DNA of 64,000 nucleotides from DATENM01 sp045807725. Lineage in GTDB: Bacteria > Acidobacteriota > Blastocatellia > UBA7656. Below, in pieces: positions 40,976-50,399 of the stretch. Every line of letters starts with the position of its first letter. Position 1 is the first letter of the stretch. The position numbers were made by a program, and so were the translations under genes. Under the pieces are notes generated by a model that was not told where the DNA came from, searched no databases, and worked only from the letters and a program-made list of their open reading frames with translations. The DNA lies in NCBI GenBank assembly GCA_045807725.1, contig JBJMGV010000126.1, forward strand, positions 192,725 through 256,724. Reading direction: 5' to 3'.

Positions 40976-41076
40976 CAAGCTCCGTCGGAGCGTAGTGGTG
41001 ACGTTACGCTTCGACGGAGCTTGATTGAATAAATCCGCAGTCGTTTTATAAACATTGCGCGCCTACGCCGCTTGCG
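40976..41076. repeat. AGCTCCGTC-type hairpin block
   Basis: CAAGCTCCGTC (40976-40986) and GACGGAGCTTG (41013-41023) form an inverted pair with TATAAACAT downstream, a member of the hairpin family at 23921-24069, 52447-52647 and 52912-53008. Confidence 0.7.
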
Positions 41077-41176
41077 GTTGAGTTCCGATCATTGTTCCTG
41101 TCGTTCCCCTGTGGTCTTCCCCACCTTGAACCGTTTGGGCATCAAACGTCTGAAAGCATGTTTTGAATTGGCAGCC

Positions 41177-41436
41177 TTGCGCCGAAGGCGCAGCGAGAAG
41201 GTAGCCAGACGTGCAACGTCTGGACAGGAGACGTGCAACATCTGGAACACATCGCACACAGTCGCCGCGCTCTGAAGGAGCGCCAGAACATCTGCCGCGT
41301 CTTCAACGCGGGAAGGTTGATGCCATAGGTTCCAGAGGTTTCACCTCTGGCTACCTTCTTCCAGAGGTTTCACCTCTGGCTACCCTCTTCCAGAGGTTTC
41401 ACCTCTGGCTACCTTCTCGCTGCCGCTTCGCGGCAA
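41177..41436. repeat. 260-bp hairpin-studded palindromic element, with three tandem 29-bp units
   Basis: The right side has three exact-phase 29-bp units starting TTCCAGAGGTTTCACCTCTG (41330-41416), each a perfect 8-bp hairpin. The left arm (41177-41224) is one inverted copy in which the stem is CCAGACGT/ACGTCTGG, a compensatory change. The adjacent outer hairpin also covaries (GCGCCGAAGGCGC against GCCGCGAAGCGGC). Lies 3' of the dksA-like gene. Confidence 0.85.
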
Positions 41437-41459
41437 CCTGATTTTTCATAGTGTTTCCT

Positions 41460-42206
41460 ATGCGCTTACTGACTTCGCTCAGAGACGGGCTGACGGCGCT
41501 GACTTATCCGGCGACGTGTCACGTGTGCGGGGCGATGATTGACCATTACGATGATGGCGTCGCCTGCGCGGATTGCTGGGCGGATAGAGGAATCACGCCG
41601 CTCTTTGCTGAGCCGTTGTGCGAAACGTGCGGGCTGCCGCTGCCACCTCGACTTTCGGGCAATCAAGCGACGCATTGCGGGCTTTGCGGCGCGCTCTGCT
41701 TCACAGCGCGAGCCTGCGGCGCATATGCCGGCGCGCTCGAAGCGAGCATATGGTTTTTGAAATCGCACCCGCACCTGTGCGGCAAGCTGCGCCGGCTGAT
41801 CGCCGAAGCGTTCAGCGAACAGCAAACAGCGCTGGCGGCGGACGTGATCGTTCCCGTGCCGCTGCACCGGCGCAGGCGACGCGAGCGCGGCTTTAATCAA
41901 GCCGAGTTGATCGCGCGCGTCATCGCCCGCGAAAGCCGTTTGCCGCTGGCGGTCAGCCTACTGACTCGCGCGAAGCCAACCGAGCGTCACCGCGCAGGGC
42001 TTGATGCGAAAGACCGCGCACGCTCGGTCGCCAGAGCCTTTCAAGTGCCGCGCCCGCCGTCTGTGGCGGGCCTCTCCGTACTGCTCGTAGACGATGTTTT
42101 CACGACCGGCAGCACGCTCGCATCAGCGGCGCAAGCGCTGCTCAAGGCCGGCGCTAGCCGCGTCAGCGTGATGACCATCGCCCGCGTTCTCCCGCACGCT
42201 GTTTGA
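41460..42206 (+). CDS. comF: ComF-family phosphoribosyltransferase-like protein
   Basis: A 248-residue ComF/GntX family protein, in naturally competent bacteria linked to DNA uptake. An N-terminal zinc ribbon (CHVCGAMIDH..CADCW, CETCGLPLPP..CGLC) is followed by a phosphoribosyltransferase fold with VPVPLHRRRRRERGFNQAEL and PRPP loop LLVDDVFTTGSTLAS. The reaction is unknown. The open frame starts at a GTG three codons earlier; there is no clear Shine-Dalgarno for either. It is followed by the M16 peptidase genes. Confidence 0.92.
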   Translation: MRLLTSLRDGLTALTYPATCHVCGAMIDHYDDGVACADCWADRGITPLFAEPLCETCGLPLPPRLSGNQATHCGLCGALCFTARACGAYAGALEASIWFLKSHPHLCGKLRRLIAEAFSEQQTALAADVIVPVPLHRRRRRERGFNQAELIARVIARESRLPLAVSLLTRAKPTERHRAGLDAKDRARSVARAFQVPRPPSVAGLSVLLVDDVFTTGSTLASAAQALLKAGASRVSVMTIARVLPHAV

Positions 42207-42305
42207 CACTGCCGTTTCGCGGCCTCTACAATTTTTCAGTCGTCACCTGTGGACTGTGAGCAAACCGAGCGCGTTGATAATTCATTCAGGTACGCATCTA
42301 TACTT

Positions 42306-43661
42306 ATGACATCATTGATAACGCCTGCTGAGCATATCGCTGCGACCGTCGAAGCCGAATCCTTCCTGACGCGCGGCGTCCAGAAGACCGTCCTTCCCAA
42401 CGGCCTCACCGTTCTCACCAAAGAACTGCACGACAAGCCTGTGGTGGCGACGATCCTCTGGTATCGCGTCGGCTCGCGCAACGAGGAGCTGGGGCAGACC
42501 GGCAAATCGCACTTCCTTGAGCACATGCTTTTCAAAGGCACAGAGAAGTATGGCAAGGGCGCAATCGACCTGCTGACGCTCAAGAACGGCGGCTCGAATA
42601 ACGCGTTCACCTGGCTCGACTTCACGGCTTATTACTTCACCTTCGCTTCGGATCGCTGGCAGACGGCGCTTGAGATCGAAGCCGACCGTATGCGTAACAC
42701 CCTCTTCGCCGAAGCTGAGTTCGAGTCCGAAAAACAGGTAGTCGAGGAAGAGTTACGCATCGGACTCGACGGCCCGTGGGAGGTGCTCGAAAACGAAGTG
42801 TGGGCCACGGCCTTCCGCCAGCACCCTTATCACTGGCCGACGGTCGGCTGGCTCGACGACCTGGAATCGGCTACTGGAGCCGATATGAAGGCTTACTACG
42901 ACAAGTGGTATCACCCGCGCAACGCCACGCTGGTCATCGTCGGCGACTTCAACGCGAATGAAACGCTAGCGCGGGTCGAATCCTTATTCGGCGAAATCCC
43001 CGCCGGCCCGTCCGCCCAACCCTTGCGCATCAACGAGCCGCCGCAACGCGGCGAGAAGCGCGTCGTCGTCAAGAAAGAGACGCCGGTCGAACGCTTGCTC
43101 ATCGGCTTTCACGCGCCGCCGGTCGCGCACCCCGACGCTTACACAATGCAGGTGATCGAGGCGATTCTTTCAACCGGCAGGTCGTCGCGGCTCTACCAGC
43201 GATTGGTCGAGCGCGATCAATCGGTGACTTCGGCGGGCGCCAACTTCCACGACCACATCGACCCGTCGCTCTTTTATTTCAAAGCTGAATTGAAGCCCGG
43301 CTTCGCGCTCAAGGCTGTCGAGCAGGCGATCTACGATGAGATCGAGCGGCTCAAGACGGAGCCGGTCGCCGAAGCCGAATTGGAAAAAGCGCGGCGGCAG
43401 ATGGAATCCGATCTGGTGATGAGCCACGAGGAGCCATTGCAACAGGCGATGTTGCTCGGCCAATTTGAGACCATTGCCAGCGACGAGCGCATCCCCGCCG
43501 AAGCGCGCGGCTATCATTACCTCGACTCGCTGATCGCGCGCATCCGCGCCGTCACCGCCGAAGAGATTCAGCACGTCGCCCGTCAGTATTTCATCGCGGA
43601 CAATCGCACGGTCGGCTATCTGGTTGACCCGCAGAAGGAGCAAGCCAGTGCAGCAGCCTAG
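42306..43661 (+). CDS. M16 zinc metallopeptidase, catalytic subunit
   Basis: A 451-residue inverzincin. The inverted zinc motif HxxEH is visible as SHFLEHMLF near residue 77, followed by the second glutamate region in EEELRIGLDGP. Two M16 repeats (about 35-220 and 235-440) include VLPNGLTVLTKEL at the start and STGRSSRLYQRLVERDQ. M16B enzymes degrade peptides inside a dimeric chamber. No signal peptide is evident, so it is probably cytosolic. Its stop overlaps the start of the next M16 gene, suggesting a heterodimer. Confidence 0.93.
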   Translation: MTSLITPAEHIAATVEAESFLTRGVQKTVLPNGLTVLTKELHDKPVVATILWYRVGSRNEELGQTGKSHFLEHMLFKGTEKYGKGAIDLLTLKNGGSNNAFTWLDFTAYYFTFASDRWQTALEIEADRMRNTLFAEAEFESEKQVVEEELRIGLDGPWEVLENEVWATAFRQHPYHWPTVGWLDDLESATGADMKAYYDKWYHPRNATLVIVGDFNANETLARVESLFGEIPAGPSAQPLRINEPPQRGEKRVVVKKETPVERLLIGFHAPPVAHPDAYTMQVIEAILSTGRSSRLYQRLVERDQSVTSAGANFHDHIDPSLFYFKAELKPGFALKAVEQAIYDEIERLKTEPVAEAELEKARRQMESDLVMSHEEPLQQAMLLGQFETIASDERIPAEARGYHYLDSLIARIRAVTAEEIQHVARQYFIADNRTVGYLVDPQKEQASAAA

Positions 43662-44946
43662 CACGCAAGCGGCAACGCGCCCGCGCCTCGATGTCGAACG
43701 ATTGGAACTGCCGAACGGCCTCGTCGTCCTGTTGTCAGAAAATCACGCCACGCCTTCGGTCGCATTCAAAGCGGTCGTCGCCGCCGGCTCGCGTTATGAA
43801 ACGGACGAGCAAGCCGGACTCGCCTCGCTGGTCGGCGAGATGATCGACGAAGGCACGACGACGCGCAACGCTCAGCAGATTGCCGAGACGGTCGAAGCCG
43901 CCGGCGGCAAGCTCGGAACCTATGGCGACTATCAAGAGAGCGGCGTCGCGGCGATGTTTCTGTCGAAAGACCTCGCGCTCGGATTAGAGATTGCCGCCGA
44001 CCTGTTGATGAACGCGACCTTTCCCGAAGAGAAAGTGCAGCAGCAACGTGACCGCCGATTGGCTCAGCTCAAGAGCCGGCTGGATGTGCCGCGCACGCTG
44101 GCTTCGGATATTTTCAACGACATCGTCTTTCGCGGCACGCCGCAGCATCGCCCGGCAGTCGGACTCGATGCGACCGTGCGCAATCTGACGCGCGACGATA
44201 TGGTGTCGTTCTACCGTCGCTTCTACGCGCCGAACAATACGACGCTGGTCATCGTCGGCGACATCGATAAAGCGACGGCGCGGGCGCAGGTCGAAGCGGC
44301 CTTCGGCGCGTGGCCGCGTGCGACCGACCTGTTGATTCCTGACGTGCCGAAGGCCGCGCTCCAACGCGAAGCTATCGAACGATATGTCGCCGCGCCGAAA
44401 GAACAGGTCAACATTCTCATCGGTCACGTCGGCGTCGAGCGGTGTAATCCAGATTACTACGCGCTGCTGGTGCTGGACACGATACTTGGATCGAGTCCGG
44501 GCTTCACCTCGCGCATCCCGCGCATCCTGCGCGACGAGATGGGCCTCGCCTACACGACCTACAGCAACATCACGGCGAGCGCGGGCGTTGATCCTGGCCG
44601 CTTCATCGCTTACATCGGCACGTCGCCCGACAACCTGACGTTGGCGCTCGACGGCCTGCGCAAAGAGATCGCCCGCATCGTCAACGAGCCGGTGTTGCGC
44701 GACGAAGTCGAGATGGCGGCGGACTACCTGACCGGCAGCTTCGTCTTTCATTTTCAGAAGAATCTGCAAATCGCCGACTTTCTTGCCGACGCCGAAACCT
44801 ACGCGCTGGCCTTCGATTACCTCGAACGTTACCCGCAGTGGATTCGCGCCGTCACCGTCGAAGACGTGTCGCGCGTGGCGCGTGCTTACATTGCCCCTGA
44901 CCGCCTGACGACCGTTGTGGTCGGGCCTCTGGCTGAAAGCCATTGA
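43648..44946 (+). CDS. M16-family peptidase, non-catalytic partner
   Basis: A 432-residue M16 homologue that lacks the HxxEH site: the equivalent segment reads GLASLVGEMIDEGT. Such inactive subunits pair with an active one, as in the mitochondrial processing peptidase and bacterial M16B heterodimers. The start is GTG at 43648 with AAGGAG 8 nt upstream, overlapping the preceding gene by 14 bp, so translation is coupled. The rest of the fold (LPNGLVVLLSENHATPSVAF, APNNTTLVIVGDID) is intact. Confidence 0.92.
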   Translation: MQQPSTQAATRPRLDVERLELPNGLVVLLSENHATPSVAFKAVVAAGSRYETDEQAGLASLVGEMIDEGTTTRNAQQIAETVEAAGGKLGTYGDYQESGVAAMFLSKDLALGLEIAADLLMNATFPEEKVQQQRDRRLAQLKSRLDVPRTLASDIFNDIVFRGTPQHRPAVGLDATVRNLTRDDMVSFYRRFYAPNNTTLVIVGDIDKATARAQVEAAFGAWPRATDLLIPDVPKAALQREAIERYVAAPKEQVNILIGHVGVERCNPDYYALLVLDTILGSSPGFTSRIPRILRDEMGLAYTTYSNITASAGVDPGRFIAYIGTSPDNLTLALDGLRKEIARIVNEPVLRDEVEMAADYLTGSFVFHFQKNLQIADFLADAETYALAFDYLERYPQWIRAVTVEDVSRVARAYIAPDRLTTVVVGPLAESH

Positions 44947-45017
44947 GCCGCCGATGCAAGATCAGGCGCAGTGCCCCGCGCCCTCAATCTTCACATTCTT
45001 TCGTAGAAGGAATCTTC

Positions 45018-46631
45018 ATGAAACCGAACGAGTCGTTGAAGCGCGCCCTCACTGCAACCCTGCTCGCCGCCGTGCTGGCGCTGTCGGTCTTAGCGGCGAC
45101 CCTGCCGCTGCCCTCGCGTGAAGAGACGAACAGCATCACGGCCAGTGACCTGAAAAAGCACCTGAGCTTTCTCGCCTCGGACGAACTCGGCGGGCGCTTT
45201 ACCTTGAGTCAGGGCAACCGCATCGCGGCGCGTTACCTGGCCTCGCAGTTGGAATCCTACGGCTATCGCGGCGGCGCGCACGATGGCTCGTTCTTCCAGA
45301 AAGTACCGCTGGGCTATCGCAGCATCGACGCGCCGGCCAGCCACGTCTCGTTCACGGCGTCGGGGCAGACGACCGAGTTCAAGTATGGCGACGGCTTTCT
45401 CAGCAACCCGCCGGCTGACGTTGATTTCACCGGCGAGATGGTCTTCGTCGGCTACGGCATCTCGTCGCCGAAGAACAAACACGACGATTACGCCGGCCTC
45501 GACGTTAAAGGTAAAGTCGTCGTGATGATCGCCGAAACAATGCCGGGGACGTTGAAGGGCACGGTGGTCGGCGATGATGAGAAGGGCGAGCGCGCGGCAG
45601 CGGCGCACGGCGCGGTTGGCGCAATCGCCCTCCTGCCCGCGCAGATGATGGGACAGTGGGAAGGGATTAAATATTACATGGGACACGGCGACCAACCCGG
45701 CCTGCCGCCGCATCCGGGAAGCGATGGCAAACCGTTTCCGGCCATCATCGCAGGGCCGCCGCTCATTAGCGCCATCGCTAAAGCGATGGGCAAAGAGACG
45801 GCTTACCTGCAACCCGAGGGCAAGCCCGCGCCGCCTCTAGCGGTGGCTGCTAAAGTCGCCGTACATACAAAAGCCAGCATCAAAGACGCGCCGCCGGCTC
45901 AAAACGTCGTCGGCATCCTTGAAGGCGCGGACCCGAAGTTGAAAGACGAGTACGTCGTCTTCAGCGCGCATTACGATCATTTGAAGACGGCGGAGAATGG
46001 CGAGGTCTACAACGGCGCGGACGACGATGGGTCAGGCACGGTTTCGGTGCTTGAGATCGCGCAGGCGTTCACCGTCGGGCCGCGCCCGCGACGCAGCATC
46101 CTCATCATCTTTCACACCGGCGAAGAGATGGGCCTGTTCGGCTCCGAGTATAATGCGGATTACGATCCGGTCGTGCCGATTCAGAAGCTGGTGGCCGATT
46201 TCAACATCGATATGATTGGCCGCACCAAGCCTGAAGGCGATACCGACGCACGCGACAAGGAGCTATCGGACAAAGACACGCTCTACGTCATCGGCTCGGA
46301 CAGATTGTCGAGCGAGTTGCACAAGCTGAGCGAAGCGACGGACAACGAGACGGCGCGGCTGAAATTCGATTACCGCTACAACGACGAAAAGAACCCTGAG
46401 CGACTCTATTATCGCTCGGATCATTACAACTATGCCAAGCACGGCATCCCGGTGATCTTCTACTTCACGGGCCTGCACCGCGATTACCACCGTCCTACGG
46501 ACGATGTCGATAAGATCGACTTCGAGAAGATGGAACGCATCGCTCGAATGATCTTCGCTACGGGCTGGCGCGTGGCGAATCTCGACCATCGTGTCGTAGT
46601 CGATAAAGCCGTAGACGCGGCGGCGAAGTAG
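45018..46631 (+). CDS. Secreted M28 aminopeptidase with PA domain
   Basis: A 537-residue zinc exopeptidase with a signal peptide (about 1-29). An inserted PA domain (about 125-270) caps the catalytic domain. The dinuclear zinc site is visible: SAHYDHL, NGADDDGSG, HTGEEMGLFGSEYN and the His in HRDYHRPTDDVD; the third aspartate region is NIDMIGR. M28 enzymes remove N-terminal residues from peptides. The frame opens at 44943 but the ATG at 45018 has GAAGGA. It follows the M16 pair on the same strand; together they form a peptide-processing group. Confidence 0.94.
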   Translation: MKPNESLKRALTATLLAAVLALSVLAATLPLPSREETNSITASDLKKHLSFLASDELGGRFTLSQGNRIAARYLASQLESYGYRGGAHDGSFFQKVPLGYRSIDAPASHVSFTASGQTTEFKYGDGFLSNPPADVDFTGEMVFVGYGISSPKNKHDDYAGLDVKGKVVVMIAETMPGTLKGTVVGDDEKGERAAAAHGAVGAIALLPAQMMGQWEGIKYYMGHGDQPGLPPHPGSDGKPFPAIIAGPPLISAIAKAMGKETAYLQPEGKPAPPLAVAAKVAVHTKASIKDAPPAQNVVGILEGADPKLKDEYVVFSAHYDHLKTAENGEVYNGADDDGSGTVSVLEIAQAFTVGPRPRRSILIIFHTGEEMGLFGSEYNADYDPVVPIQKLVADFNIDMIGRTKPEGDTDARDKELSDKDTLYVIGSDRLSSELHKLSEATDNETARLKFDYRYNDEKNPERLYYRSDHYNYAKHGIPVIFYFTGLHRDYHRPTDDVDKIDFEKMERIARMIFATGWRVANLDHRVVVDKAVDAAAK

Positions 46632-46720
46632 ACCGATTGGCAATCTCTTTCGCGTCATTCACTCAACGATGACCGACACGTTTCGATCTTCTTACTCGGT
46701 GCTCAGGACTAAGCGCTTCT

Positions 46721-47020
46721 TTATCCGCCGATGATCTTCGGCACGGTGAAGTAGCCGTCTTCGGCGTCGGGCGCGTTGGCGGTGGCGGCCTGCTGACCGG
46801 GACTGGGGCGCACCACATCGTTGCGGCGGGCGTAGTCGGGATCGCCGCCGGTCGAGCAATGCGACATCGGCGGCACGTCGGCGAGGTTCAACTCGCCCAG
46901 GTGATCCATATAGCCGATGATGGCGCTCAGTTGATTGGTAAACGAATCGGCCTCGGCCTCGCTTAGTTCGAGCCGCGCCAGCTCGGCGACCTTTTCAACG
47001 TCGGTGCGGGTGATCGGCAT
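46721..47020 (-). CDS. gatC: Asp/Glu-tRNA amidotransferase subunit C
   Basis: A 99-residue GatC, the small subunit of the GatCAB enzyme that amidates misacylated Glu-tRNA(Gln) and Asp-tRNA(Asn). Family motifs: VEKVAELARLELSEAEADSF at the start, IIGYMDHLGELNLADVPPMS in the middle, a C-terminal EDGYFTVPKI. Standard length. GGAGAG precedes the ATG. It converges with the M28 gene; gatA and gatB are not in the window. Confidence 0.93.
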   Translation of the reverse strand: MPITRTDVEKVAELARLELSEAEADSFTNQLSAIIGYMDHLGELNLADVPPMSHCSTGGDPDYARRNDVVRPSPGQQAATANAPDAEDGYFTVPKIIGG

Positions 47021-47177
47021 ACGCTCTCCAGTCTCAGTCTTTGATGAACGCGAAGATTATAGAAACGGCGCGGCGCGTTAAGCAAGGGCCGCAACCTGGC
47101 AGCGCGAGAATCGTTTTGACTTACATAAAGTCCCGTGATATTACCCTCCCCACGCAGATGACTAAGGAGGGCTTCAG

Positions 47178-47828
47178 GTGGAATATAAACCCAGCGACGT
47201 TTTTGTTGGCGTGATTGATTTCTTCGCCGTCTTGCTACCGGGCGCGTTTCTCGCGCTGATCGGGATAGAGCCGGCGCGCAAGTATCTGTTCAATGACGGA
47301 ATCCTGCCGGGGCCGCAAACAGAAGCGCAGGGGTGGGTGGCCTTCATCTTCGCGGCCTACCTGCTCGGCCATTTCGCCTTCCTGATCGGGTCGCACCTGG
47401 ATTCGATCTATGACAAAACCTACAGAAAGAGAAAGACCCGGCAGGGCCACAAGCTTCTCGACCGCGTTCAGGAGATCAAGGCCGGACAGCTAGGCGATGA
47501 GCATGAAAAGATCACCAACGCTTTTCAGTGGACGCGGGCGAACGTGCAATTGCAAAGCCCTCTCGCCGCCGCTGAAATCAATCGGCTCGAAGCGGACTCC
47601 AAGTTCTTTCGCAGCATGATTGTCGCCCTGTTCGTATTCTGCATCGCTCTTGCCGTTAAAGGCGCGTGGTTTCAGTTTGCGGTGGGGCTGGTCCTGATGG
47701 CCCTGTCGTTTTGGAGATATAGCGAACAGCGCTGGAAGTTCACAACCCTGACCTATCGTTATTTTCTCGCGCTTGAACTGGTGCAAAAACCGAAGCCGGA
47801 GACCGGCACAAAGGCCGCCGGCGCGTAA
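47178..47828 (+). CDS. Membrane protein of unknown function
   Basis: A 216-residue protein with about four membrane helices: FFAVLLPGAFLALIGI (15-32), AFIFAAYLLGHFAFLIGSHL (53-72), and SMIVALFVFCIALAVKGAWF with FAVGLVLMALSFWRY (145-180). A charged cytosolic loop (about 80-140) with KTYRKRKTRQGHK lies between them. No known family recognised. The start is a GTG with a strong AAGGAGG 7 nt upstream; the region before it is rich in C/T. It precedes the NtrY-like gene by 222 bp. Confidence 0.72.
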   Translation: MEYKPSDVFVGVIDFFAVLLPGAFLALIGIEPARKYLFNDGILPGPQTEAQGWVAFIFAAYLLGHFAFLIGSHLDSIYDKTYRKRKTRQGHKLLDRVQEIKAGQLGDEHEKITNAFQWTRANVQLQSPLAAAEINRLEADSKFFRSMIVALFVFCIALAVKGAWFQFAVGLVLMALSFWRYSEQRWKFTTLTYRYFLALELVQKPKPETGTKAAGA

Positions 47829-48050
47829 GCCGGTTCGCGCGGCAGAACTCGGAAGCAGCGACGCACGTTCAGGCCATCAGGGCACGCCCGACGTGCAGTC
47901 CGAACGTTGCCCTGGAACGTCTCTCTCTTGTTTGCCCGATCAGTTGAGCCGCGCCGAGGTCGCTCCAACATCATCCGCTGGTTACTGATCCCACACGCCA
48001 TCTGTTACACTTCGGCTAGAGCAACGCTTCGGAATGGGGGTAGCGCACGG

Positions 48051-50357
48051 TTGTCGAATCAGCCGGACAATCCGAATAATCCGACGCCTGAGACCGCGCC
48101 GCCGGGGCGACGAAAGCTGACGATCATCTTCCTGTCGGTCATCGTCCTGTTGTTGATGCTGTCGCTGGTCGCGCAGTCGGGCTTCAATCTCAAGCCGTTC
48201 ATCACGCCTGACACGGCGACCGAGACGCTGCTGCTTTACGCGCTTTCAACGCTCAACTTCCTCGCCTTTGTCACTGTCCTTTTCGTCTTGCTGCGCAACA
48301 TCATCAAGCTGGTGCGCGAGCGGCGCGCACGTCGGCTGGGATCGCAGTTCAAGGCGCGGCTGGTCACTTACGCCATCGGGCTGTCGCTGCTGCCGGTGCT
48401 GCTGCTCTTCTTCTTCGCCTTCGGCCTGCTCAACCGCAGCATCGACCGCTGGTTCGGCGAGCCGGCGCGGCAGATCGTTGACGATGCGAAGACCATCGAG
48501 GGCGAATACTTCAAGAAAGAAGAGGCCGAGCTTGCGAGCATCGCCCGCGCCATCGCCCGCAGCCTCGCGCTCTCGTCGCGCCACGACTTCAAGAGCGCGG
48601 GCTTTCAGCAATCGCTGCGCGAGGAGATGAGCGAACACAACCTGGCGCTGGCTCGCATCATTAACGGCAGCGACCGCCTGAGCATTGAAAGCGGCGACCC
48701 GTCCATCGCGCCCGACATACAGGAGACGCTCGACGCTGCCGAACAGCATTCATTCAGCGACGGCACACCCTTCACCGGCAGCGACGAAGGCGACAGCCCT
48801 TCGGTCATCTACGTCATCGCCGCCATCCGCGTCACACCGCCCGTCCAGCCGCCGCGCCTGCTCGTCATCGCGCGCGAATTTCCGCCGGAGCTGACAACGC
48901 GCGTCGCCAATATCAACGAACAGCACAAGCAGTTTCATTTTCTCAAAGACAAGATCAAACGCATCAAGACGATCTATATCCTGCAACTCAGCGTCGTCAC
49001 CCTGTTGCTGATCTTTTCGGCAAGCTGGCTGGCGCTCTACGTGGCGCGCAACATCACCGTGCCGATTCAGGCGCTCGCCGAAGCCACGGACCGCGTCGCG
49101 CACGGTGACTTCTCGCATAGAGTCGAAGTGTTGGCCGATGATGAACTGGCCGTGCTCGTGCGTTCGTTCAATCAAATGTCTGCGCAACTGGCCGAGAACC
49201 GCGAGCGGTTGGAGCGCGCCGCCGAAGAGTTGCGGCGCACTAACCTCGCGCTTGATGATCGACGCCGCTATATCGAAACCGTGCTCGAATCCTTGTCAAC
49301 CGGCGTCATCTCGACCAACGAGGCGATGAGGATTGCGACGATCAACGCGGCGGCGCTGGCCATTCTCGGCTTGAAAGAAAAACCGCCCATCGGCACACCG
49401 ATCAACCGAATGATCGAAGGCCAGCAGGGCACGGAGCTTCAGGCGCTCTGCCGTCGCGCGCGGCGCTCGGACACGGCGCACGCCGAGATTGAATTTAAGC
49501 GCGCCGACGGCAGTTCCCTGCACACGGCAACGACCGCGATTATGCTGCGCAGCGCCGAAGGCCAGATCGAAGGCTGGGTGGTAGTGATCGAAGACCTGAC
49601 CGATTTGATTCAAGCCGAGCGCGCCGCCGCCTGGAGCGAAGTCGCACGTCGCATGGCGCACGAGATCAAAAATCCACTGACGCCCATTCAATTGTCGGCG
49701 CAACGCATCCTGCGCAACTACGCGCGCAACGAGCGGCTGCAAACCGAGACGCGGTTCGGCGAAGTCGTTGCAGAAGGCACGGCCACTATCGTCCGCGAGG
49801 TCGCCGCGCTGCAACGCATGGTCGAAGAGTTCTCGCGCTTTGCCCGCTTACCTGAATCGCGGCCCGCACAAGCCTCATTGAATGATGTGGCGCGCGACGC
49901 CATTAGTCTCTATAACGACCGCCTCGATGGCATTCGCCTGACCGCGAAGCTCGACGACCACTTGCCGCCGGTGTGGATCGATGCGGAGCAGATGAAGCGC
50001 GTATTCGTGAACTTGATTGATAACGCCATTGAGGCGTTGAGCGCGGATGGGCGAAGCAATGGCGGCAACGGCTCGGCGAAAGAAGCATTCGACAAACGCA
50101 TCACCGTCGAAACGAAGCTGATGAAATCAGGTGACGCCGTGCGCTTGACCATCAGCGACACCGGGCACGGCATTCAAGCGCGTGACCGCGACAAGCTATT
50201 CCTGCCGAAGTTCTCAACCCGCAGCCGTGGCACAGGGCTGGGCCTCGCCATCGTCAGCCACATCGTCGCCGACCACAAAGGGCGCATCTGGGTCGAAGAC
50301 AATCAGCCGCGCGGCGCGCGCTTCATCATCGAGCTGCCCACGACTCGTAACGAATAA
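48051..50357 (+). CDS. NtrY-like membrane sensor histidine kinase
   Basis: A 768-residue kinase with about five membrane helices and a large loop (three at about 20-45, 65-90, 110-135, one at 325-345), a HAMP linker (RNITVPIQALAEATDRVAHG), a PAS domain (about 430-540), the H-box RMAHEIKNPLTPI and an ATPase domain with NLIDNAIEAL, DTGHGI and GTGLGLAI. This is the NtrY architecture, usually paired with NtrX for nitrogen or redox control. No response regulator lies beside it, so it is an orphan here. The frame opens at 47907; a TTG at 48051 with GGGGG about 10 nt upstream begins just before the low-complexity polar segment and is my choice. The start is uncertain. Confidence 0.88.
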   Translation: MSNQPDNPNNPTPETAPPGRRKLTIIFLSVIVLLLMLSLVAQSGFNLKPFITPDTATETLLLYALSTLNFLAFVTVLFVLLRNIIKLVRERRARRLGSQFKARLVTYAIGLSLLPVLLLFFFAFGLLNRSIDRWFGEPARQIVDDAKTIEGEYFKKEEAELASIARAIARSLALSSRHDFKSAGFQQSLREEMSEHNLALARIINGSDRLSIESGDPSIAPDIQETLDAAEQHSFSDGTPFTGSDEGDSPSVIYVIAAIRVTPPVQPPRLLVIAREFPPELTTRVANINEQHKQFHFLKDKIKRIKTIYILQLSVVTLLLIFSASWLALYVARNITVPIQALAEATDRVAHGDFSHRVEVLADDELAVLVRSFNQMSAQLAENRERLERAAEELRRTNLALDDRRRYIETVLESLSTGVISTNEAMRIATINAAALAILGLKEKPPIGTPINRMIEGQQGTELQALCRRARRSDTAHAEIEFKRADGSSLHTATTAIMLRSAEGQIEGWVVVIEDLTDLIQAERAAAWSEVARRMAHEIKNPLTPIQLSAQRILRNYARNERLQTETRFGEVVAEGTATIVREVAALQRMVEEFSRFARLPESRPAQASLNDVARDAISLYNDRLDGIRLTAKLDDHLPPVWIDAEQMKRVFVNLIDNAIEALSADGRSNGGNGSAKEAFDKRITVETKLMKSGDAVRLTISDTGHGIQARDRDKLFLPKFSTRSRGTGLGLAIVSHIVADHKGRIWVEDNQPRGARFIIELPTTRNE

Positions 50358-50399
50358 CGCCGGCACGGTGATCTCATCAAGCCGGCGCTTCCCTTCCAG

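Noticed and set aside
41330..41416. Three 29-bp repeats considered as a CRISPR array
   Set aside because: Units are head-to-tail with no spacers, and each is a perfect hairpin with an inverted relative on the left; it is part of a palindromic element.
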